Positions 1-8,948 are shown, counted from the first letter of the stretch. The stretch: 64,000 nt of DNA from Thiomicrorhabdus sp. (GCF_963662555.1 NZ_OY759719.1:2066985-2130984); one strand, 5' to 3'. Notes: generated from the letters alone by a model not told the origin. Numbers and translations are program-made.

Positions 1-272
1 TGCTCAATGGGCGTGGTAATTTTTTGTAAATCACTCCAAACACCAATATTTTGCAAAAAGACTTGTGATCCTTTTGAAATAGCAAGCACTCGGCCATCAA
101 ATGAATTTTTCACATCTGAGAGATCATTCTCTTCTGGCAAATAACGCTCAGCCAACACGACTTTTTTACCTTGCTGAGACAAGCCTATTGCAAGCATTAA
201 ACCAACAGGACCTCCTCCCGCAATAAAAACATCTGCGTGAGTTTTTTTAGTTTGATTGGTGTTATTTGTCAT
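1..272 (-). CDS. ubiH: UbiH/UbiF-family FAD monooxygenase, N-terminal part
   Basis: Cut by the left edge of the window; about 90 N-terminal residues are present, starting at an ATG read from 272. A Rossmann FAD-binding motif GGGPVG lies at residues 19-24, followed by the acidic end of the second strand (LAERY) and DGRVLAIS, which resembles the conserved motif of the UbiH/UbiF/Coq6 hydroxylases. These enzymes hydroxylate the ring of ubiquinone precursors at the inner face of the membrane. It follows pepP by 76 bp on the same strand, matching the E. coli order ygfB-pepP-ubiH-ubiI, so UbiH is the likely member. Most of the protein is missing, so UbiI or UbiF cannot be excluded. Confidence 0.82.
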   Translation of the reverse strand, partial: MTNNTNQTKKTHADVFIAGGGPVGLMLAIGLSQQGKKVVLAERYLPEENDLSDVKNSFDGRVLAISKGSQVFLQNIGVWSDLQKITTPIE

Positions 273-348
273 AAATGTATTTGCTCAAATTTATTTTCAA
301 TTACCAAAAGAGATAAAGTGAAATTAGCAGAACCTTAGTCCTGACACG

Positions 349-1665
349 TTACTCTTGACAAGATGCCATCCATTGCTCAATCTCGTTAACGGTTCTTGGT
401 AAGCCTGTTGTTAAAACCTCATTACCCGTTTGTGTAACAAGCACATCATCTTCAATACGAATCCCAATATTGTGCCACTTACTATCAACATTTTCGTGTT
501 CTGCTGAAATATACAGGCCAGGTTCAACTGTCACCACCATACCTGCTTCAAAATCTCGCCATTGCTGGTTAACTTTATATTCGCCCACATCATGTACATC
601 CATACCTAACCAGTGGCCAGTACCATGCATAAAAAAGTCTTTATAAGCTTCTGATTCAATCAGCTCATCCACATCACCTTGCAAAATATTTAATTTTACC
701 AGGCCTGTTGTCAACACCTTAACCGATGCCTGATGGGCTTGATCATAACTGCCCCCAGGTTTAATGGCTTGAATGGCTGCTTGCTGAGCATCTAAAACCA
801 GCTCATAAAGCTCTGCTTGAGGTTTTGAAAACTTACCACTGGCAGGAAAAGTTGTGGTGATATCTCCAGCGTAACTTTGCCATTCGGCACCTGCATCAAC
901 CAATAACAATGATTGTTTATTAATTTTTGAACGGTTCTCTGTGTAATGCAAAATACAGGCATTTTCAGCAGAAGCTACAATTGAGCTAAATGCAACCCGC
1001 GGTGACCCTTGCTTTACAAAAGCAGACTCAAGCTCAGCTTGAACTTGATATTCATAATCACTATTTAAAACCGCTTTCATCGCTGCTAAATGACCACTTA
1101 CCGAGATTTGAGCCGCTTTACGCATATACTCAATTTCTTGCTCAGATTTAAACACTCGCATTTCATGAAGAATTTTATCTAAATCACAAATATTAGATGG
1201 AGCAGAAATACCTTTACGAACCTTTTGCTTTAGCAAACCAATCCAATCATTTAAAGATTCATTCCAATCAGCAAGATGAGAAAAACTGATATAAATTGAC
1301 TCTATGTTTTCAAGAAGTTCAATTGCTTTTTCATCAAGCTCGGTAATTGACCAGGCCTGGTCAATTAATAAAGTTTTACTTGCCGCATCAACACCTAAAC
1401 GTCTTCCTTGCCAGGTTTCTTGCTCTGGATCTTTTGGACGCAAAAAAAGCACACTTTGCGTGTTATCTTGCTTAATTAAGAATAGAACGGAGTCAGGTTC
1501 AGTAAAACCGGTTAAATAAATAAAATCACTATCCGCTCTAAAAGGAAATTCTACATCGCGATTTCGAATTTGCTCCTCACCAGAAGCAATAATCGCAACA
1601 CTGTTGTTAGGCATTTTTTCTAGTAAAGATTGGCGGTTTTTTTGATAAAAAAGGGGATTATCCAT
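349..1665 (-). CDS. pepP: Xaa-Pro aminopeptidase (aminopeptidase P)
   Basis: 438 aa, close to E. coli PepP (441 aa). It removes N-terminal residues that precede proline, in the cytoplasm, with two metal ions. The N-terminal half is the creatinase-type domain (residues about 1-165). The C-terminal pita-bread metallopeptidase fold shows the metal ligands: LLVDAGAEW and YAGDITTTF (two Asp), the HGTGHWLGMDVHD His region, a Glu in VTVEPGLY and a Glu in GIRIEDD. It sits between ygfB and ubiH, as in E. coli. Two copies of the window's repeated palindrome fall in it: a near copy at about 699 and a 24-bp perfect palindrome at 1344-1367 encoding QAW. Confidence 0.95.
   Translation of the reverse strand: MDNPLFYQKNRQSLLEKMPNNSVAIIASGEEQIRNRDVEFPFRADSDFIYLTGFTEPDSVLFLIKQDNTQSVLFLRPKDPEQETWQGRRLGVDAASKTLLIDQAWSITELDEKAIELLENIESIYISFSHLADWNESLNDWIGLLKQKVRKGISAPSNICDLDKILHEMRVFKSEQEIEYMRKAAQISVSGHLAAMKAVLNSDYEYQVQAELESAFVKQGSPRVAFSSIVASAENACILHYTENRSKINKQSLLLVDAGAEWQSYAGDITTTFPASGKFSKPQAELYELVLDAQQAAIQAIKPGGSYDQAHQASVKVLTTGLVKLNILQGDVDELIESEAYKDFFMHGTGHWLGMDVHDVGEYKVNQQWRDFEAGMVVTVEPGLYISAEHENVDSKWHNIGIRIEDDVLVTQTGNEVLTTGLPRTVNEIEQWMASCQE
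1344..1367. repeat. CCAGGCCTGG palindrome, inside pepP
   Basis: The core at 1351-1360 is the centre of a perfect 24-bp palindrome, the longest copy in the window. In the pepP frame it reads D-Q-A-W-S. Confidence 0.9.
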
Positions 1666-1747
1666 CGATTTACTCTTTTACTGAATCTTGTTTGTGACTT
1701 AGGCACATTTCAATCTGATTTTTACGTTATTTTATGTATAAGTTGTT

Positions 1748-2335
1748 TTAGTGCAGTGTATCAGAATCAGGCATAGCATCCATAATAGGCGGTGCTTGAG
1801 TTGGATTTAACTCTTCATTAATCGTTAAAATACCCACACGCACAAATTCAACTAATTCCATAAAGTCGGCTTCTTCAGCATCAGTTAATTCTTTTGAATC
1901 ACTTAAACCTGCGACATCAATTCGCGAAATTTGACCAAAATCATCCACTAACTCTCGTACTTCTTTTGGAATCTCATTTTCTGATTCATTTAGAGCACCA
2001 ATTAGCCCCAAACCATATAGAACACCTTCACATAACTGCCCTAACATTGCGGCTCTAAACACTAAAGATTCAGAGTCATCAGGAATACAAAGATTAAGTT
2101 CAAAACCAGAACCATTCATCCCCTTATTCGTCTCTTGAAAGACTTCATCCAAAACTTTTAAAAATGACTCTTTTACCGATTTAATTTGAGCTTCTTCAAT
2201 TAGCTTTTTTATCCAAACCGCTTCTTGAATATCACTATCACCACACAATAAACCAATCAACATACCTTGTATAAAAGCAGGTGACTCGAGTTCTGGAAAA
2301 GGTGCAATCACCTCATTGACTTGATCAAAATCCAT
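1748..2335 (-). CDS. ygfB: YgfB/UPF0149 family protein
   Basis: 195 aa, the usual length for the YgfB family. It is an acidic, mostly helical cytoplasmic protein. Family features visible are an early FPELESPAFIQGMLIGLLCG stretch, a central EGVLYGLGL segment with a Cys just before it (GQLCEGVL), and ADFMELVEFVRVGILTINEEL near the C-terminus. The family's biochemical role is poorly defined; in Pseudomonas, YgfB has been linked to beta-lactamase regulation. It is transcribed with pepP (82 bp downstream) and is divergent from zapA, the standard gammaproteobacterial arrangement. Start ATG at 2335 has an AAGAGA-like site upstream. Confidence 0.88.
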   Translation of the reverse strand: MDFDQVNEVIAPFPELESPAFIQGMLIGLLCGDSDIQEAVWIKKLIEEAQIKSVKESFLKVLDEVFQETNKGMNGSGFELNLCIPDDSESLVFRAAMLGQLCEGVLYGLGLIGALNESENEIPKEVRELVDDFGQISRIDVAGLSDSKELTDAEEADFMELVEFVRVGILTINEELNPTQAPPIMDAMPDSDTLH

Positions 2336-2511
2336 TACAACTATCTCTTGTTAAACTTCTACGATTGGGGAATAATATCATAATTGAAATGGTTAACGCT
2401 TAATCTAATCGTTAAACCAAAACAACAAAAAAGCGATCTGAAGTTTTAAGAAATTAAATCTCCTTTTATTTCAAATGCTTTTCTTTAAAATCAATAGCCA
2501 GGAGTGCCACC

Positions 2512-2796
2512 GTGCTAACGTTAACATTAATGAATCATACTTTTGAAATTCCATGTGAAGCCCACGAGCGTGACAAATTAATTGAGGCGGCCACTCTACT
2601 GGAAGATAAACTTGACCAACTTCCAGGACTTAAAGGCGAAAGCAAAGTTTTAATGGTTGCTCTTAATTTATGCTTTGACTATCTTCAGCTAAAAGAAGAC
2701 ACCACCCAATATACCCTAAGACTAGAAGATCAGTTGGATACCGTTATCAACCAAGTTGCCAACGAAGCTTCTTTAGAAAACACATCAAACTCCTAA
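2512..2796 (+). CDS. zapA: Cell division protein ZapA
   Basis: 94 aa. ZapA binds FtsZ and cross-links its filaments in the Z-ring. The N-terminal strand region resembles the family pattern (MNHTFEIPCEAHERDKLIEAA), followed by a long C-terminal helix suited to coiled-coil tetramer formation (YTLRLEDQLDTVINQVAN). The start is GTG, preceded by a good AGGAG eight bases upstream. ZapA genes lie next to the 6S RNA gene and opposite ygfB in many gammaproteobacteria, as here, which strongly supports the call. Confidence 0.9.
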   Translation: MLTLTLMNHTFEIPCEAHERDKLIEAATLLEDKLDQLPGLKGESKVLMVALNLCFDYLQLKEDTTQYTLRLEDQLDTVINQVANEASLENTSNS

Positions 2797-2936
2797 TCTT
2801 ATAGCAGCTAAACTTATTAGGCAAAACGTAAAACTCTAAGCAAGCCTACTTATTATTAGTGATATTTACATCAATCGATTAATAAAACTAGTCAAAAAAA
2901 CACTCACTCCTCAAGCATTTACTTTAATCAATTTGG

Positions 2937-2942
2937 TATAAT
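2937..2942 (+). promoter_or_regulatory. -10 box of the 6S RNA promoter
   Basis: A perfect TATAAT lies 8 bases before the predicted 5' end of the 6S RNA. No convincing -35 hexamer is visible at the usual spacing. Confidence 0.6.
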
Positions 2943-2949
2943 TACTTCA

Positions 2950-3122
2950 CGGCATATGGTTACCAAACATAAACCCCGTTCCGATAATTACAATATTGGG
3001 GTCAGAAACTTGAAATGGTGTGCATCTCGTTAGCTTGGCTAACCCGAGAAGCCTAAATTTCTTGAGGAGACTGCCACCTGGACTTTACGGTCTAGGGATT
3101 TTAGTTTGGTGGCTATGTGCTT
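2950..3122 (+). ncRNA. ssrS: 6S RNA
   Basis: 6S RNA mimics an open promoter and sequesters the housekeeping RNA polymerase in stationary phase. The ends pair: 2952-2968 with 3104-3120 give a 17-bp closing stem with several G-U pairs. An internal hairpin (CTCG-TTAGC-TTG-GCTAA-CCCGAG) is followed by CCGAGAAGCC, which matches a conserved stretch of E. coli 6S RNA. An ACCCC/GGGGT hairpin lies in the 5' arm. A T-rich run follows the 3' end at 3121-3130. The position between zapA and the 5-formyl-THF cyclo-ligase gene is that of ssrS in E. coli. Ends are approximate to a few bases. Confidence 0.9.
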
Positions 3123-3147
3123 TTTCTTTTATCGAGAACCTCAATCC

Positions 3148-3756
3148 ATGATGACTCTTGACTCAACAAGCTTACGTAAACAGCTTAGAGAAATTCGCCA
3201 AAACTTATCACCTATTCAGCAATCACAACATTCTGAGCAAGCCTTTGAAGCTGTAAAAAAGCTAATTGAAACTTCAACTGAATTTAAAACACCTCAAAAA
3301 ATCGCCTTATTCTTATCCCAAGATGGTGAGTTACACACTCAAAAAACCATAGAATATCTTTGGCAAAACACAGCACATGAAGTGTATTTACCTGTTTTAG
3401 AAACTTTAGATGAATGGCACATGGCCTTTGCTCACTATACTAAAAACAGTAAATTAACCGCCAACCAATTTGGAATATTAGAGCCTTCAGTTCCTCATAG
3501 TGAACATTTAGATGGTAAACAGATAAATTGGGTTTTTATGCCATTAGTTGGTTTTGATAATCAAGGCAATCGCCTAGGTATGGGTGGTGGTTATTACGAT
3601 CGCACCTTTGAATTTAAAATACAAAACAAAACCCATCCAACAAAACTGATCGGCTGGGCTCATGAATGCCAAAGAGTAGAAAAGCTACCAAAAGAACCTT
3701 GGGATGTCCCTTTAGATGGGGTTTTAACTGAAAATGGTTTCAACCTATTTGACTGA
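3148..3756 (+). CDS. fau: 5-formyltetrahydrofolate cyclo-ligase
   Basis: About 202 aa (E. coli YgfA/Fau, 182 aa). It converts 5-formyl-THF to 5,10-methenyl-THF using ATP. The glycine-rich signature LGMGGGYYDRTFE and the preceding FMPLVGFDNQGNR are diagnostic; the N-terminus (LRKQLREIRQNL) is typical. A longer reading from a TTG at 3106 would lie inside the 6S RNA closing stem, so I chose ATG 3148 (ATG 3151 is also possible), which has GAGAA just upstream. It is probably co-transcribed with 6S RNA by read-through, as in E. coli. Confidence 0.92.
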   Translation: MMTLDSTSLRKQLREIRQNLSPIQQSQHSEQAFEAVKKLIETSTEFKTPQKIALFLSQDGELHTQKTIEYLWQNTAHEVYLPVLETLDEWHMAFAHYTKNSKLTANQFGILEPSVPHSEHLDGKQINWVFMPLVGFDNQGNRLGMGGGYYDRTFEFKIQNKTHPTKLIGWAHECQRVEKLPKEPWDVPLDGVLTENGFNLFD

Positions 3757-3845
3757 AGTTAACTTTGAAGTAATCTTTTTATTAGCTTTGTTTAGCCATT
3801 AAATTCTTAATCTAAATTTCTTAATCTAAATTAAGCTCCCTTAAA

Positions 3846-3878
3846 AACAAAAAAGCACCTTCAATAAATGAGGTGCCT
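3846..3878 (-). terminator. Rho-independent terminator of amiC-tsaE
   Basis: On the minus strand a GCACCT/AGGTGC stem with a 10-base loop is followed by TTTTTTGTTTTT, 55 bp beyond the amidase stop codon. Confidence 0.75.
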
Positions 3879-3932
3879 TATAGAATAAATTTGATAATTA
3901 AATTTATTATCTGCTATTTTTTAAATTTAAAG

Positions 3933-5549
3933 CTAGATACCCGCTACCAATTTATCTGATACTGGAATTTTAAGTTTTTTACCAACATAAAGAGAGTTAG
4001 CATTTTTAATGCCGTTAAGTTTCTTTAATGTGTGTGTACTTACCTCATAGCTCGCCGCTATTTGCGAGAGAGTGTCGCCCTTTTGTACTTTATAATGAAC
4101 AAAAAGTGTATCACCCCATTGCGGCTTTCTAGTTTGTTGCTTAACGTACTTATTTAAACCATCAGCAATCGCACTTGCCATTTTGACACGGAAACCATGA
4201 CTCATTAAGTTTCGAGCCTCATGTGGATTTGAAATAAAAGCGGTCTCAATCAACAATGACGGCATATCAATGGATTTTAAAACAGCAAAACCAGCAGACT
4301 GTACCGAATGCTTATGCATTTTGACTTTTTTCTGCATCTCTTTTAAAACTGTCGAAGCTAGCTTGCGACTTGATTTAACATTAGCCTCTCTTGATAAATC
4401 ACTTAAAGCAAATGCAACATCTTGGTCCATACCATCTAAACTTACATCTTGTAATGAAGCATTTTCACTTCTAGCCAGCAATTTGGCCATAGTGCTACTT
4501 GCACCACGCTCAGAAAGTACATAAACAGAACCTCCTCTTACAGAGTGGTCATGAAAAGCATCGGCGTGAATGGAGATAAAAAGATCTGCATTTTTTTCTT
4601 TAGCAATTTTTACACGTTTAGAAAGCGGAATAAAAATATCTCTATCACGCGTAAGAACAGCATGCATGCCTGGTTGAGAATCTATGATTTTCTTCAATTC
4701 TTTAGCCATTTTTAAAGTCGCATCTTTTTCATAGATATGATTATAGCCAATTGCTCCAGTATCTTTACCTCCATGCCCTGCATCAATCGCAACAATAAAT
4801 TCTTGACTAGCCGCTAAAATAGCACTCTCTTTATTAAGAAGGCGTTGCGTATTTTCATCTATAACATTGTCAGGTTTAGACAATTTAAGTGCTTGGCCAG
4901 ATTTATTAACTTTAGCCAATTTAACTAATGGAACGACTTTTTTATTAGTCGTATTAACCACACTCTTATTTTGATTTGAATGTTCTATTAAAGCTTTTTG
5001 AGAAGTCTGCTGGGGTTTGGAATTTGAATTTGCTAGATTAGCTTTGTTTGATGGCTTCACTGCTATAGATGCTTTTGCAACCTTGACATGACTTACTGGT
5101 TTAACTGTTTTTTTAACCGCAACATGAGATATGTTTTTTCTATGCTTATCGGTTAAATCAACAACCAGTCTAGATTTATTGCGTTTGTCATCCAACATAA
5201 AAGCTTTATATTCTGGCGATTTGTGTAAATCTAAAACAACTCTTACACGTTTACGGTTATCTGATACACGAATTTTAAATAATCGACTATCCGTAATAAT
5301 TTTCTTTTTAAATGAGAGTGAATTATCTGTATTGTAAAAATCAACCACTATACGAGCTGGGTTTGCCAGTTCAGTCACTTTATATGTCTGAGCCTTAGTT
5401 AAATCAAACACAACACGCGTTTTATCTTTAACTTGCCCAATACGCATAGATGACAGGTCACCACCAGCAATAGCATTTTGCATCCACAAAAGTGTAAATG
5501 CCGCCAACGTTACGGTAATTGTTTTTTTAGTCAAATTTAGCGATTTCAT
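3933..5549 (-). CDS. N-acetylmuramoyl-L-alanine amidase (AmiB/AmiC type) with AMIN and LysM domains
   Basis: 538 aa periplasmic hydrolase that cuts the peptide from MurNAc in septal peptidoglycan. A signal peptide (about residues 1-28, ending in QNAIAG) is followed by an AMIN domain (about 33-130), a low-complexity Lys/Ser/Asn linker (about 140-240), the Amidase_3 zinc domain (about 250-470) and one LysM domain (about 482-534). Zinc and catalytic residues are seen in IDAGHGGKDTGAIG, IYEKDATL, SIHADAF and LLIETAFISNP. tsaE-amiB adjacency is common in gammaproteobacteria, so the gene is positionally like amiB; the C-terminal LysM is also found in AmiB. The start ATG at 5549 has AAGG upstream. 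Confidence 0.93.
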   Translation of the reverse strand: MKSLNLTKKTITVTLAAFTLLWMQNAIAGGDLSSMRIGQVKDKTRVVFDLTKAQTYKVTELANPARIVVDFYNTDNSLSFKKKIITDSRLFKIRVSDNRKRVRVVLDLHKSPEYKAFMLDDKRNKSRLVVDLTDKHRKNISHVAVKKTVKPVSHVKVAKASIAVKPSNKANLANSNSKPQQTSQKALIEHSNQNKSVVNTTNKKVVPLVKLAKVNKSGQALKLSKPDNVIDENTQRLLNKESAILAASQEFIVAIDAGHGGKDTGAIGYNHIYEKDATLKMAKELKKIIDSQPGMHAVLTRDRDIFIPLSKRVKIAKEKNADLFISIHADAFHDHSVRGGSVYVLSERGASSTMAKLLARSENASLQDVSLDGMDQDVAFALSDLSREANVKSSRKLASTVLKEMQKKVKMHKHSVQSAGFAVLKSIDMPSLLIETAFISNPHEARNLMSHGFRVKMASAIADGLNKYVKQQTRKPQWGDTLFVHYKVQKGDTLSQIAASYEVSTHTLKKLNGIKNANSLYVGKKLKIPVSDKLVAGI

Positions 5550-5645
5550 TCATTTAGCCTTTTTATGTTTTTACTTTCGCTTACTCTCAAGACAATACAA
5601 ACAAATAACGTGCCACTATAAACGCCATTTTTTTGGCATTTTTAA

Positions 5646-6137
5646 CTAGTTTGTAGCCATTATCTGCTGTTCTAGCAACCTGCCTTTATCTGAAACCCCT
5701 TTGACCACAACCTTTCTACCTTCGTCCTGGTAAACAAACTCTAACTCAACGTCAGCTTTAGGTAAAATCGGGGCTCCTTTTTGTGGCCACTCAATTAAAG
5801 CCACATAATTTTTCTTCAGCAAATCCCTTATAGCTAAATACTCTAACTCTTCTGGATCGCAAAGTCTATATAAATCAAGATGATGTATCGTATTTATAGA
5901 ATAATTGTAACTTTCAACTATCGTATAGGTTGGACTTTTGACTTTTTGACCTGGTATAAAATACTGTACAAAAGCACGTGAAAAAAATGACTTTCCAGCA
6001 CCCAAATCACCATATAAATAGACCATTAACCCATCTTTAAAATCACCATTCTTTTCTACCAGACATGCCATTTCCCTTGCAAAATCAATACTTTCAGATT
6101 CATTAAGTAGTTTTATCTCTATACTCATCAGTTTCAC
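5646..6137 (-). CDS. tsaE: tRNA t6A biosynthesis ATPase TsaE
   Basis: 163 aa cytoplasmic P-loop protein that works with TsaB, TsaC and TsaD to form N6-threonylcarbamoyladenosine at tRNA position 37. The Walker A motif GDLGAGKS, the SPTYTIVESY loop and HHLDLYRL are the family signatures. The start may be GTG at 6137 or ATG at 6128, three codons later. It lies 96 bp upstream of the amidase gene and is divergent from queG, the gene order known from E. coli (yjeS / yjeF-yjeE-amiB). The yjeF (nnr) epimerase/dehydratase gene normally present there is absent. Confidence 0.93.
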   Translation of the reverse strand: MKLMSIEIKLLNESESIDFAREMACLVEKNGDFKDGLMVYLYGDLGAGKSFFSRAFVQYFIPGQKVKSPTYTIVESYNYSINTIHHLDLYRLCDPEELEYLAIRDLLKKNYVALIEWPQKGAPILPKADVELEFVYQDEGRKVVVKGVSDKGRLLEQQIMATN

Positions 6138-6307
6138 TCATCTATGTTTAGCAAGGTTAGATATCTGTTCATTACACTCATAAAAATTCCGCCTAACATG
6201 CAATTTATTTCTTGCTACCAACTCAATATGTGGTGCAATTGCAACAATTCTAATTTGATACACTATCACACATGAAACCAGCTCAAATTTGCAACAATTT
6301 ATCCAAT

Positions 6308-7531
6308 ATGACTCCCGAAACGCTTGTCTCACAAATTAAACAGTGGGGAAAAGAACTTGGTTTTGCAGATATTGGTATCTCTGATATTCAGCTATCAGCT
6401 TATGAGGCCGATTATTTTAACTGGATAGGTGAAAATTTTCATGGCGAAATGGCTTATATGGAGCGGCACGGAACAAAACGTACTCGCCCAAACGAACTAG
6501 AGCCGGGTACAACCGCCATTATTAGTGTACGCATGAACTATTTTGACTCTAATTCTAGTCATGCTACTCAGCAACTGCATTCCACCGATAAGGCTTATAT
6601 ATCACGTTATGCATTAGGTAAAGATTATCACAAACTCATGCGTAAACGTTTGCAGGCTTTAGCCAATAAAATTGATGACGTTACTGAAAACTTTCAATAT
6701 CGGGCTTTTTCAGATAGTGCTCCCGTACTTGAAAGGCCGATTGCTGAAAAAGCGGGGCTTGGTTTTATTGGTAAAAACAGTTTGATTATTCATCCTAGAG
6801 CTGGATCTTGGTTCTTTTTAGGTGAAATATACACCAACCTTAATTTACCAGTTGATGCCCCTTTTACCAAACAAGGTTGCGGACCGTGCAACGCGTGTAT
6901 TGTAGAGTGTCCAACCCAAGCAATCGTTGATAATGCGGTTGTTGATGCTAGGCGTTGTATTTCTTATTTAACGATTGAGTTTACAGGTTCAATTCCAACC
7001 GAGTTCAGAGCGTTGATGGGTAACCGTATTTATGGTTGTGATGATTGCCAACTTGTTTGTCCGTGGAATAAATTTACCGAACCAACAAATGAATCTGCGT
7101 TCAAAACCCTGAATGACATGGATTCTGCTACACTTTTAGAACTTTGGGAGTGGACCGAAACCGAATTTATGAAACGTTTTGAAGGTTCAGCAATTCGCCG
7201 TATTGGTTATGCACAGTGGAATCGTAATTTAGCGGTTGCTATTGGCAATATGCAAAGTACGCAGCAAAATACAAATCTAGCCATCACTGCATTACAAAAC
7301 AAACGAGGGTTAATCAGTTCTTTAGTAGATGAGCATATTGATTGGGCTTTAGAACAATTATCAAAATATAATTTTACCAGGCCTGGTAATTTAGCTGAAC
7401 AAGACCTTGATCTAAATCAAATTGAACCAACACAAATAGAATTGAATCAACAAAAACAAGATGCAAACTTAAAGAGCTTGAATTCAATAAAGCCCTTTAT
7501 TGCAAAAAAATACTACTTACCTAAACATTAA
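6308..7531 (+). CDS. queG: Epoxyqueuosine reductase
   Basis: 407 aa from ATG 6308; an in-frame ATG at 6272 would add 12 residues unlike the family, so I prefer 6308. QueG carries out the last step of queuosine synthesis in tRNA using cobalamin and two [4Fe-4S] clusters. The cluster ligands are visible in CGPCNACIVECP plus a downstream CISY, and in GCDDCQLVCPWN. The N-terminus (SQIKQWGKELGFADIGI, HGEMAYMERHG) is typical. The last 45 residues or so form a Gln/Asn-rich tail beyond the usual end. The palindrome at 7374-7389 encodes TRPGN near the start of this tail. Confidence 0.93.
   Translation: MTPETLVSQIKQWGKELGFADIGISDIQLSAYEADYFNWIGENFHGEMAYMERHGTKRTRPNELEPGTTAIISVRMNYFDSNSSHATQQLHSTDKAYISRYALGKDYHKLMRKRLQALANKIDDVTENFQYRAFSDSAPVLERPIAEKAGLGFIGKNSLIIHPRAGSWFFLGEIYTNLNLPVDAPFTKQGCGPCNACIVECPTQAIVDNAVVDARRCISYLTIEFTGSIPTEFRALMGNRIYGCDDCQLVCPWNKFTEPTNESAFKTLNDMDSATLLELWEWTETEFMKRFEGSAIRRIGYAQWNRNLAVAIGNMQSTQQNTNLAITALQNKRGLISSLVDEHIDWALEQLSKYNFTRPGNLAEQDLDLNQIEPTQIELNQQKQDANLKSLNSIKPFIAKKYYLPKH
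7374..7389. repeat. TTACCAGGCCTGGTAA palindrome, inside queG
   Basis: A perfect 16-bp copy read in the T-R-P-G frame, in the poorly conserved 3' part of queG. Confidence 0.9.
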
Positions 7532-7583
7532 ATTTAACCCTAAATTTAAATCCATTTAAACCAACTCAAATCCAATTAAAACA

Positions 7584-8948
7584 CTATAACCTATCAAAAA
7601 TTGAACCCTGAGTTGGAGTAAACAATTTAGCGTAAAGCCTTGAAGCATAGGTATTTGTCATCCCAGCAATATAATCTGAAATAACTCTCTGCTTAGCTTG
7701 TTCGGTCTCAGCTCTTTGATATTTTTCAAACGAGTTAGATGGCAATAAAGCACTTGGGTTTGCTCTAAGTGATTTAAACAACTCCAAAACAATTAACTGG
7801 CCTTTGTATTCCATTTGTTTAACTTCAGGGATGGTAATCACATTCTTAAAAACAAAGTTTTTTAACAACTCCAAAACCGCCGTTTCACCCTCTTTTAAAC
7901 GGGCTTGATAACGCAACAATGGGTGTTCAAAATCGGTATTTTCATCCATAAAAATAGACTCGACCATAATACCTACCATTTTACTGACCGCATGTTTTCG
8001 CCCTTTTGAAGATTCACTAAACAATAAATCCGTCATTGAATCGTCCCATAAAGCGTACTTTTTAAATGAAGGGTTTTCCATCACTTCAGCTTGCCACAAT
8101 TCACGAGCGACCATCTTCATAGCAACGGCATCTTCTAAATCGTGAATACCATAAGCAATATCATCGGCTAACTCCATAATCGTAGTATCTAGTGCTTTAT
8201 ATTGGGTTTGACGATGACAGCCTTTACAGTCAATTAATTGCGTAAAACGCAATTTATCTTCTGTTGAAAATGGAGCCAAAACCCAATCAAACAGGGCTTT
8301 TTCTTCTAGATACAAGCTTTTTGGTGGTGACCAACGATTCATCTGCAAGGTTCTAAAATCATCGACTTGAGGTTCTTGCAGTTGAGCAAGGTATGTTGTG
8401 TTTGAAGCAATAACATCATTATAAATCGCAGGATACTTCATCACCCCCAAAGCCGTTCTGCGCGATAGATCTAAGCCATTTTTAGCGGTGTATTCACCCA
8501 ATTGAGCTAAGATTCTTAAGGTTTGAGCATTGCCTTCAAAGCCACCATAATGTCGCATCATATAATTTAAAGCGACTTCTCCTCCATGACCATAAGGCGG
8601 GTGTCCCAAATCATGTGCTAAACAGATGGCTTCAATCAAATAAAATGACGGTAACCATTCCATGTAATCAGCATCTTTGCCGTTTTCATTCATTCCAATA
8701 GTAATCAGTTGCTCAACCAGGCCAGATCCAATTTGGGCTACTTCCATAGAATGCGTTAACCGAGTACGATAAAAATCAGATTCACTTAACCCAAATATTT
8801 GAGTTTTAGCTTGTAAACGCCTAAACGAAGCTGAATGAATTACTCTAGCTCTATCACGTTGATAAACAATACGTGCAGGCCTGGATGGCAAAGATTGTAA
8901 ATAATCTGAATACCGTTGAGTCCACAGCTGTGTTTCTATTGAATCCAT
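7584..8948 (-). CDS. dgt: dNTP triphosphohydrolase (Dgt family)
   Basis: 454 aa HD-domain enzyme that hydrolyses dNTPs, classically dGTP, to the deoxynucleoside and tripolyphosphate. The HD residues are in RLTHSMEVAQIG and CLAHDLGHPPYGHGGE; a later ELADDIAYGIHDLEDA provides the remaining metal-site Asp. RVIHSASFRRLQAKTQIFG near the N-terminus is also characteristic. The start ATG has AAAGGT six bases upstream. It converges with queG across 52 bp and no terminator-like hairpin is visible there. The dGTP specificity of the E. coli enzyme cannot be assumed. Confidence 0.92.
   Translation of the reverse strand: MDSIETQLWTQRYSDYLQSLPSRPARIVYQRDRARVIHSASFRRLQAKTQIFGLSESDFYRTRLTHSMEVAQIGSGLVEQLITIGMNENGKDADYMEWLPSFYLIEAICLAHDLGHPPYGHGGEVALNYMMRHYGGFEGNAQTLRILAQLGEYTAKNGLDLSRRTALGVMKYPAIYNDVIASNTTYLAQLQEPQVDDFRTLQMNRWSPPKSLYLEEKALFDWVLAPFSTEDKLRFTQLIDCKGCHRQTQYKALDTTIMELADDIAYGIHDLEDAVAMKMVARELWQAEVMENPSFKKYALWDDSMTDLLFSESSKGRKHAVSKMVGIMVESIFMDENTDFEHPLLRYQARLKEGETAVLELLKNFVFKNVITIPEVKQMEYKGQLIVLELFKSLRANPSALLPSNSFEKYQRAETEQAKQRVISDYIAGMTNTYASRLYAKLFTPTQGSIFDRL

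Noticed and set aside
1304-1519. Plus-strand frame opposite pepP
   Set aside because: It overlaps the well-supported pepP gene and has no start signal or family match.
3106-3147. Upstream TTG start for fau
   Set aside because: It lies inside the closing stem of 6S RNA and the added residues are not found in the family.
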